Shown here: one piece after another, positions 49,697-55,805 of the stretch
Position numbering within the stretch: position 1 is the first letter of the stretch
How the letters are laid out: each line of letters begins with the position of its first letter
From: Hymenobacter terrenus
Lineage (GTDB): Bacteria; Bacteroidota; Bacteroidia; Cytophagales; Hymenobacteraceae
NCBI RefSeq assembly: GCF_000972495.1
Contig: NZ_LATM01000029.1
Location: 1-55,805, forward strand
Reading direction: 5' to 3'
DNA: 55,805 bases
Notes under the pieces: generated by a model
The model's input: only the letters and a program-made list of their open reading frames with translations
Databases searched by the model: none
Told to the model about the DNA's origin: nothing
Position numbers and translations under genes: made by a program

Positions 49697-50548
49697 ATGA
49701 AACTGGAGCGGGAGCATATTCTTTTGCTGGGTGAGAGTTCCTTCCGGGCTTTTCGCCACGATGCTACGAACCCCTGCCGGATGCAATGGCACTATCATCC
49801 AGAATTCGAGCTATTGTACTTGCCAGGCGGTGACGGCCTGCGCCACATTGGCCAGCACCACGGGCGCTACGACGACGGGGAACTGTTGCTGCTCGGCCCC
49901 AATGTGCCTCACCTGAGCTACGGCTTCGGCCAAAGTCTTGCCTTCGAAGAGATTGTGGTGCAGTTTCCCGCTGGCCTGCTCAGCGCTGACCTGCTGGCTC
50001 GCCCTGAACTGGCGCCCATTAGGGAACTGCTTCGCCGGGCTGCAACGGGTGTGGTATTTCCGGCCGATGTGCATCGCACTGTTGGGCCCCGGTTTCGACC
50101 GCTGCTCACGCTTGCTCCCTGGGAGCGGTTCATCAGTCTGCTGGGCATTTTGCGGGAACTTGCGCTCGTTACCACGGCAACCAACCTGAATGCTGGGCCC
50201 CCAGTAGGCGGGGCATCGCCCGCCGACCAGCAGCGCCTGCAGCGGGTACTAGCGCTAGTAGAGCAGCGGTTGCCGGAGCCGCTCAACGTGGCGGAGCTAG
50301 CGGCCGAGGCCGCCCTGTCGGTGCCCGCGTTCTGCCGATTCTTTAAGCGTCTGACCCAGCGCACCACCACCCAGTTTCTCAACGAGCGCCGGGTGGAGCG
50401 TGCCTGCCAGCTACTGGGAGTGGCGCCCACCATCACGGAGGCCGCCTATGCCAGCGGCTTTCACAATCTATCTTATTTTAACCGCGTCTTCCGACAGCAG
50501 CTGGGCGAAAGCCCCTCGGCTTACCAACGCCGGGTTACCGTCCCATAG
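49697..50548 (+). CDS. AraC-family regulator with cupin sensor
   Basis: The protein has 283 residues from the ATG at 49697. A cupin at ~10-100 shows RMQWHYHPEFELLYLPGGDG and LLGPNVPHLSY. The HTH domain at ~185-280 shows LNVAELAAEAALSVPAFCRF, FKRLTQRTTTQFLNERRVER and ITEAAYASGFHNLSYFNRVF. This subtype often controls sugar or amino-sugar genes. The divergent VOC gene is the only close neighbour. Confidence 0.92.
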   Translation: MKLEREHILLLGESSFRAFRHDATNPCRMQWHYHPEFELLYLPGGDGLRHIGQHHGRYDDGELLLLGPNVPHLSYGFGQSLAFEEIVVQFPAGLLSADLLARPELAPIRELLRRAATGVVFPADVHRTVGPRFRPLLTLAPWERFISLLGILRELALVTTATNLNAGPPVGGASPADQQRLQRVLALVEQRLPEPLNVAELAAEAALSVPAFCRFFKRLTQRTTTQFLNERRVERACQLLGVAPTITEAAYASGFHNLSYFNRVFRQQLGESPSAYQRRVTVP

Positions 50549-51137
50549 AGGGCTGCACTGCCTGCTTATAGTTTGATTATAAAAATTTTTCAAAGAATTC
50601 TGATTGATTCATATTTTCTGACCAAATCATATTTTCTGATTGAGTCATGCTGGTTGATTAGGGCTTGCCTTCACCGCAGCTATTTCAGCGGCTTGCCGCT
50701 GAGTGCCCGGCCAAGCCACTGTCTGTACCCGTCGCTCCCTCGTAAGGCGGCCACTTTGCACAATGAGCAATGCGAAAATCACGCGCTTTATCTCCAGTCA
50801 GTCGGTACCCCGCAGTAATTCACCCCGGTGACACCTCCTGTAAGCCGAGTCGAAGGCGGGGATGAATTTGAAATTTGGCGGGAACGTCAGGCAACGCTTT
50901 GGTGCAGCAGCGGAGGTACTGGTCAATAAACACCCATTTTCTGGTCTCCTTTCGACTATCGAAAAAGCAAGATGCCCTACATTCGTGTTTCGCCTCTTTT
51001 CGCTACCATCCCGCTTTTGCCCGTGAAGACTCGGCTACGTCTGGGTCAGCCCCCACGAACAGGTGCTGAGTCTGCAATGCAACGGCGGCCGCTCCTCCTC
51101 CCGTGATGTTTGGGTCTATTCCTAACGCAACCCCGAT
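50549..51137. other. Gene-free region with short direct repeats
   Basis: No credible gene in about 590 bases. TCATATTTTCTGA occurs at 50609-50621 and again at 50627-50639 (18-bp period), flanked by TGATTGATTCAT-like and TGATTGAGTCAT-like sequence. It is AT-rich and could be a regulator binding region. Confidence 0.4.
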
Positions 51138-51725
51138 ATGAGTGAATCAGTAGAGCAATACTTTCGCACGACGGCCGCCGTGCCGGCGGCCGAATGGGAT
51201 TTTCTGGCCACGCGACTGCGCATCCAGACGTTGGCTAAACAAGAGCTTTGGTTACCCGCCGGCCAAGTGGACCGGCAATTGGCTTTCGTTGAAACGGGCG
51301 TACTGCGCTCCTTTCTCACCACCGATGAGCGCGAAATCACCAACGATTTTTTTCTGGCGGGCTCGGTGGCGGCGGCTTTCACGAGCTTCCTGACCCAAGC
51401 ACCTTCGGCCTGGACGGTGCAGGCGCTGGCTCCTTGCCAACTGGCCACCATTTCCTACGAGTTGCTCCAGACGCTCTATGCCCGCCACAGCTGCTGGTTG
51501 CACTGGGGGCGGCAGCTGCTGGAAGCGCAGTTTTTGCACAAGTGCCGGCGCGAAACGGCCTTTTTGCGCGCCTCGGCCGCTGAGCGCTACCACACCCTGT
51601 GCCAGCAGTATCCCACACTGGAGCAGCAGGTGGCTCAGTACCACATTGCCTCCTACCTGGGCATCAAGCCCGAAACCCTGAGCCGGCTGCGCGCCGCAAC
51701 AGCGGCCGTTCCACTCATTTCTTGA
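51138..51725 (+). CDS. Crp/Fnr-family transcriptional regulator
   Basis: The protein has 195 residues. The cyclic-nucleotide-binding-like roll (QELWLPAGQVDRQLAFVETG) and the C-terminal HTH (VAQYHIASYLGIKPETLSRL) are clear. It lacks Fnr cysteines. The gene ends 79 bp before a tautomerase gene on the same strand, the probable target. It is a paralogue of the gene at 16097-16660. Confidence 0.9.
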   Translation: MSESVEQYFRTTAAVPAAEWDFLATRLRIQTLAKQELWLPAGQVDRQLAFVETGVLRSFLTTDEREITNDFFLAGSVAAAFTSFLTQAPSAWTVQALAPCQLATISYELLQTLYARHSCWLHWGRQLLEAQFLHKCRRETAFLRASAAERYHTLCQQYPTLEQQVAQYHIASYLGIKPETLSRLRAATAAVPLIS

Positions 51726-51804
51726 TGTAGGTCAAGGCCTCGCATACGGGGGGCGGCGGACTTTTGAGGTATTGCTTTATTCCTCATTTAGTCTGTCACA
51801 GCGC

Positions 51805-52263
51805 ATGCCTTTTCTGCACCTCACGCTTAGTGCGCCGCCCTCCCCGGCCCTTACGGCCCAGGTAGCCGCGGTACTTACCCAGCTCACCTCGCAGGTGCTG
51901 CGTAAGTCGCCCGAGCTGACTTCCATTGCCCTGAACTACGTAGACCCCACCCACTGGCTGGTGGCGGGCAAAACCCTGGCCGAGCAAGGGTTAGCCAGCT
52001 TCTTTCTTGACCTCCGGATTACGGATGGCACCAATACCAAAGACGAGAAAGCCGCCTACCAGCAGCAGGTTTTTGCCCAACTGGGGGAGCTGCTGGGGCC
52101 GCTGCATCCGGTGAGCTACGTGTGCATTCACGACGTGCGGGCCGAAGCGTACGGCTACGGCGGGCTCACCCAGGAGTTCCGCTACGTGCAGGGCAAGCTG
52201 AAGCCCGTTGCCGCCCCTTCCTCGCCGTCCCACGTCAGCAACGGCTTGCACGTACCGGCGTAG
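51805..52263 (+). CDS. Tautomerase/MIF-superfamily protein
   Basis: The protein has 152 residues from the ATG at 51805. Pro2 (MPFLHLTLSAPPSP) would become the catalytic N-terminal proline after Met removal. Two half-repeats are visible (LTAQVAAVLTQLTSQVLRKS and AAYQQQVFAQLGELLGPLHP), and CIHDVRAEAYGYGGLTQEFR near the end is typical. It is probably a keto-enol tautomerase or related enzyme. It ends 5 bp before a truncated MFS gene. Confidence 0.85.
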   Translation: MPFLHLTLSAPPSPALTAQVAAVLTQLTSQVLRKSPELTSIALNYVDPTHWLVAGKTLAEQGLASFFLDLRITDGTNTKDEKAAYQQQVFAQLGELLGPLHPVSYVCIHDVRAEAYGYGGLTQEFRYVQGKLKPVAAPSSPSHVSNGLHVPA

Positions 52264-52267
52264 GAGC

Positions 52268-53278
52268 ATGCAAACCGGGTTCTTTCGCGCTTTTCGAAGC
52301 CGCAACTACCGCCTGTTTTTTGCCGGTCAATCCCTGTCGCTGCTCGGCACCTGGATGCAGAAAACGGCCGTGAGCTGGGTGATTTACACGCAGACGCACT
52401 CTGAATTTATGCTGGGACTGAGCGTGTTTGCCTCGATTTTCCCCTCGGCCCTGCTTTCGCTGCTGGGCGGTATCGTAACCGACCGGTACCCGGCCTACCG
52501 CATTTTGCTGCTCACGCAGGTTTTGTCGATGGCGCAGGCCGCCCTGCTGGCCCTGGCCGTGTGGGTGAAGCCGCATGCGGTGTGGGAAATCCTGGGGCTG
52601 AGCGCAGTCCTGGGGCTCATCAATGCCTTCGACTTGCCCGCCCGCCAATCGTTGGTATACGGGCTGGCGGAGGACAAGCAGGACCTGCCCGCTGTAGTAG
52701 CCATGAGTTCGTCGATGGTTAATGCCGCCCAGCTACTGGGGCCGGTGGTGGCGGGCTTCGTGCTGGCGCGGCTGGGCGCCACCACCTGCTTTGGCCTCAA
52801 TGCGCTCAGCTTTGTGGCCGTTATCGGGTCGATGGTGGCCATGCGGCTTCCACCCATGGCGGCCCCCGCCACAGGCCGCAACCTACGGGACGACTTAAGC
52901 GCCGGCTTCCGTTACTTGCAAGCCACGCCCGACATTCGCTTCATTATCGTGATGATGGCGCTGCTCAGCTTGTTGGTGCTGCCCTTTACCACCCTGCTGC
53001 CGGCTTACGCCAAAGACGTTTTCCAGGGTACGGCCACCACGCCACGCGCACGGCCACTTGCCACGCTGGTTCGGGCACGAGCTGGCCCTGCTGCCGATGC
53101 CAAGCATGGTACGCGATTGGGGCGACGTGCAAGACATAGCAGAATTGGTGCACGGGCACGTGGGCGGACCGCTGAGCGATGTGCTGATGTGCTGGTAGGC
53201 GCTCACCGGGCCGGCTGGCCGAGCCTGCGCGTCAAGCAGGCGCTGACCAAGGCTTTTTTTAAAATTAAGGTAGTTTAA
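52268..53278 (+). pseudogene. MFS transporter (EntS/MFS_3-like), C-terminal half replaced
   Basis: The frame starts with RAFRSRNYRLFFAGQSLSLL, then GTWMQKTAVSWVIYTQTHSE. It runs through about eight hydrophobic segments (LINAFDLPARQSLVYGLAED, RPPLATL-free) to LLPAYAKDVFQGTATT at ~53035. Homology then stops. The remaining frame is an arginine-rich chance product. In another frame 53045-53198 reads FGHELALLPMPSMVRDWGDV, then HGHVGGPLSDVLMCW and a stop, which looks like the end of a different gene. About 255 of ~410 residues remain, so transport is unlikely. Confidence 0.75.
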
Positions 53279-53330
53279 AAGCTGTTTGAGTTAACTTCGG
53301 GTTACCCTTCCAGCCTTGTTTCTGCGGCCC

Positions 53331-53912
53331 GCAAGCGGTACAGTTCCGATTTGTCGCTCCGCGACTGGCAGCATTTAGCGCCGTTGTTCGTGGTAGAGCG
53401 ACGGGGCAACTGGCCGCTTGCCGAGGTCGTTAACGCCATCTTCTACGTGCCTGTCTGAACGTAAGTGCCCGCAAAGGGGCCCAAAAAAGTGGGGTCCACG
53501 GCCGTGGTTATCGACACGCAAAGCGTGAAGAACGCAGCGACGGCTACGGGAGTAACCGTCGGCTTTGACGCGGGCAAGCTGGTGAAAGGACGCAAGCGGC
53601 CGGCGCTGACCGATAGGCTGGGCAACATCCTGGACAGCAATATGTTGCCGTCCAACAAATACGATGGCACAGCAGCCAGTGCTTTTGGGGACGAGGGAGT
53701 GGCCACTCACGAATTGCTGGGCTGGGTGCGGGTCGTCTTTGTGGACAGCACGTTTCATGGGATCTTCCGCTAACACTTGGCTCGCCGCTATAGCATCCGC
53801 GTGAAAAAACCGGCGCATGTGGCCGTCGAGAAGACGACTTTCTGTGTTCACGCGTGGCGCTGGATGATGGAATGAACTTTGGCGTGAATGAGCGCAAATT
53901 GATGATTGTCAA
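53331..53912 (+). pseudogene. IS5-family transposase with internal deletion
   Basis: The N-terminal part (KRYSSDLSLRDWQHLAPLFV, then WPLAEVVNAIFYV) joins directly to the catalytic middle (VAVVIDTQSV-type: TAVVIDTQSVKNAATATGVT, VGFDAGKLVKGRKRPALTD). About 55 residues between them are lost. Stops interrupt the C-terminal part (FHGIFR*HLARRYSIRVKKP, then CVHAWRWMME*). It is inactive. Confidence 0.8.
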
Positions 53913-54580
53913 ATAAATGAGACCTCAGCTTGCGCCACGCAAACGCGTGGATTACTCTCGCCAGCATCCGACGTGTCCTCAAATTTTGCTAATTCAAATA
54001 GCTTCTTAGGCATGACGTACAGAAGCAGGACGTATATCTCTTCTGTAATTGAGCTAGTTGCAGCCGGGGTCTTAATTGCCACGACCTAAGTCATTGACCG
54101 AACAAAAACAGCTATTCAGCGAGCACAATAGCCTGTTCGGCACGGGAGAAAGCTTGCCCCTTATCTGCACGGGTAAGTTTGTATCAAGTAAGTAATTGTA
54201 CTCTTTGTTATCATTATGGATTATATGTACCATTATATCATTAATTGTTAACTGTGTTGTATCTGGCACGAATAATTATTTTATTACGATTAATTAGGTG
54301 AGATTATAGAATACAATCTTATGATAAAGTAGTCACGCCCACTAGTCGGCTCTTGTGGAATAGCAGTAGGGGACATCTCAGAAAATGGAAAACATAGTCC
54401 GTTCAGCGTCTCTACCCTAGCCGTGGGGGCTCACATTACGCGCTCCGAAAAAAAGCCTCTCAACTGTTGTTTTCGAGACCATAGCATGGATGCTATGGGG
54501 CATTCAAAAAAATTTGCTCTGAACGCAGGGATGTCCTACAAGCCTAGTCAATTTTAAACCAACTTTTTATTTTCCATTAC
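53913..54580. other. AT-rich gene-free region
   Basis: No convincing gene in 670 bases. A minus-strand frame at 54072-54269 (65 codons) is AT-rich and unlike neighbouring genes. The palindrome at 54479-54498 is the only clear structure. Confidence 0.35.
54479..54498. repeat. 9-bp perfect inverted repeat CCATAGCAT-GG-ATGCTATGG
   Basis: It lies 83 bp before a small gene and has no U-tract. A similar ATAGCATGCTATGG occurs at 30099-30112 beside another IS scrap, so it could be linked to mobile elements. Confidence 0.45.
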
Positions 54581-54805
54581 ATGCTTGACAAACCCCTTGC
54601 TTTGATGCAGCTCGCCTCTGTTGGTAGTAACGTCGTGGTTGATGCCAACACAAAGTCGGTACCGGAACTGATTCAGCTTGTGGGCGCCGTTGGGCGCCGG
54701 CAGGGTCACATCACCATCAAAAACGCGCACGCGAAATCGACGATTGACCTGATGACGATTGCCAAGGTGTACTTACGCTGCATCACCTTCGATTTTACAG
54801 CGTAA
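54581..54805 (+). CDS. Small protein of unknown function
   Basis: The protein has 74 residues: MLDKPLALMQLASVGSNVVV, then DANTKSVPELIQLVGAVGRR, GHITIKNAHAKSTIDLMTIA and RCITFDFTA. The clean alternation of strand and helix (SVPELIQLVGAV; HITIKNA; TIDLMTIAKVY) suggests a real compact alpha/beta protein. I recall similar small Hymenobacter proteins without a named function. There is no signal peptide. Confidence 0.6.
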   Translation: MLDKPLALMQLASVGSNVVVDANTKSVPELIQLVGAVGRRQGHITIKNAHAKSTIDLMTIAKVYLRCITFDFTA

Positions 54806-54992
54806 AGCACCTCTAAGGAACCGGTTTCGTTACGGTTTTTACTACTACCAGCGATGGTGGAAAGTGCCGGATTTAGCTTCCTCATTTCCGGACATTCTAC
54901 CAGCCAGTGGCAACCGTGGCCAGTCGGTTAGACCTACTCGCTACAACGGAGCAAGAAATGACGGGAAAGGTCCTGCTAGGGTGTGAGGACAG

Positions 54993-55690
54993 TTAACGTT
55001 GCCAATTGAGCGCAGCGAGTAGGTGCGCAGTCGCTAAGCAGGAAACGGCCGTCTTGTCGTAACGTGTGGCAAAGCCGCTGGCTTCCGTGAGCCGCCCAAA
55101 GAAACGTTCGGCCTTATTGCGGTCGGCGTAGAGGTTTTGGTCGTAGGCGCGGCGCTCGGTACGGCTGGTTTTGGGCGGAGTGACTGTCTCGGCGTTGCGA
55201 ACGGCAATGCGGCTAGCATGGCATTGGGATCGTAGGGGTTGTCGGCCACGACGGCCCCAGGTATGTGGCATAAGCCTGCCAACAAGGCCGGCAGCTGCGT
55301 GTAATCGACCCAGTGGCCCGGCGTCAGGACCAAGTGCAGGCAGTTGCCCAACGCGTCGAGCACGGCGTGCAACTTGGTCGAGAAACCGCCCCAACTGCGG
55401 CCGAATCCTTCGGCCGCGGCTTTGTGGGCCTTGACCGTGGTGGAGTTCACCAGCACCCAGGCGTAGTCGGGTTCGTGCACCGCTTGGTATAGGGCTTCCC
55501 ACACCCCAGCTTGCGCCCAGTGCCGAAAGCGCCACGCGACCGTATTCCAGGGGCCAAACCGCTCGGGCAAGTCGCGCCAGGCTACGCCCGTCCGCACGCG
55601 GTAGAGCACGGCATTAACAAACAGACAGTTGTCGCGCCCTCGGCGCAACCGGCCCCATGTGAAGGGTTCGACGACTTTCCATTCGTGTTC
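54993..55690 (-). pseudogene. IS5-family transposase, frameshifted, right-edge copy
   Basis: Reading leftward, SEHEWKVVEPF is joined by a small deletion to RRGRDNCLFVNAVLYRVRTG. Then come WRDLPERFGPWNTVAWRFRH, VNSTTVKAHKAAAEGFGRSW (first catalytic Asp replaced by Asn: VNST for VDST) and STKLHAVLDALGNCLHLVLT. Near 55213 the frame shifts by one base and continues ETVTPPKTSRTERRAYDQNL, then AERFFGRLTEASGFATRYDK to the end at 54993. The start codon is also out of frame. Deletion, frameshift and a catalytic change make it inactive. Confidence 0.8.
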
Positions 55691-55805
55691 ACTTCATTCG
55701 TGGCGACGCATTCACCAAAACTACCCCTTACTGTCCACAATCGCTATAGGCTGTTATGGGCTTGTAGGCGAACTTAGCGGGCATGGAAGTCCCGCGCCAT
55801 GCTTA

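Overview
The window looks like DNA from a Bacteroidota bacterium of the Cytophagales/Hymenobacter type. The coding DNA is GC-rich. Secreted proteins carry type IX secretion and gliding-motility C-terminal signals. LytS/LytTR two-component systems and a TonB/CarboxypepD_reg outer-membrane receptor are present. Several promoters fit the Bacteroidota pattern (TTG/TTTG, about 19 bases, TAnnTTTG). The genus is an inference from recalled family resemblance, not from a search.

Layout. 1-1.4 kb: mobile-element debris (a 163-bp inverted-repeat element, an IS630-type remnant, a decayed methionine aminopeptidase fragment). 1.5-6.5 kb: two AraC-regulator/short-chain-dehydrogenase pairs, then a broken quinone-oxidoreductase gene. 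6.8-8.7 kb: a TetR regulator with matched palindromic operators before itself and before a TolC-type efflux gene that is now nonsense-mutated, frameshifted and cut by an IS5 remnant. 8.9-13.8 kb: a LytTR/7TM-kinase pair divergent from a TonB-type receptor. 13.8-16.7 kb: an amino-acid permease with one in-frame stop, a YdeI-like protein and a Crp/Fnr regulator. 17-21.9 kb: a TetR-headed run (flavin-type oxidase, two alpha/beta hydrolases with an Asp nucleophile, an NTF2-like protein, a TauE/SafE permease). 22-26.3 kb: remnants of a reprolysin-type protease, a crystallin-fold T9SS protein and a cyclase, around an intact GlxA-type regulator and an unknown exported protein. 26.3-30.1 kb: a second LytTR system divergent from an outer-membrane protein, with palindromes between them, then a lipoprotein hydrolase.

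30.1-33.1 kb holds IS debris followed by a plasmid-type replication origin: about 1.4 kb of AT-rich non-coding DNA with iterons in both orientations and a Rep_3 initiator gene. The six iterons nearest rep repeat every 21/22 bp. Convergent to rep, 33.2-42.6 kb is a one-strand nucleotide-biosynthesis cluster read pyrB-pyrC-purE-purK-carA-two small genes-carB. Its leader has a Bacteroidota promoter, a short ORF reading through a U-rich tract, and a strong intrinsic terminator before pyrB. That is the layout of UTP-sensitive attenuation in the enterobacterial pyrBI operon. Core nucleotide genes beside an iteron origin suggest a chromid/megaplasmid or an integrated plasmid.

43.3-55.8 kb: a broken SDR, a large gliding-motility-associated surface protein, AraC and Crp regulators with VOC-fold enzymes, a tautomerase, a truncated MFS transporter, a small conserved-looking ORF and two decayed IS5 copies. 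No complete transposase, rRNA, tRNA or CRISPR array was seen. Many genes carry one or two simple lesions; this fits real decay, but base-level errors in the assembly cannot be excluded from the sequence alone.
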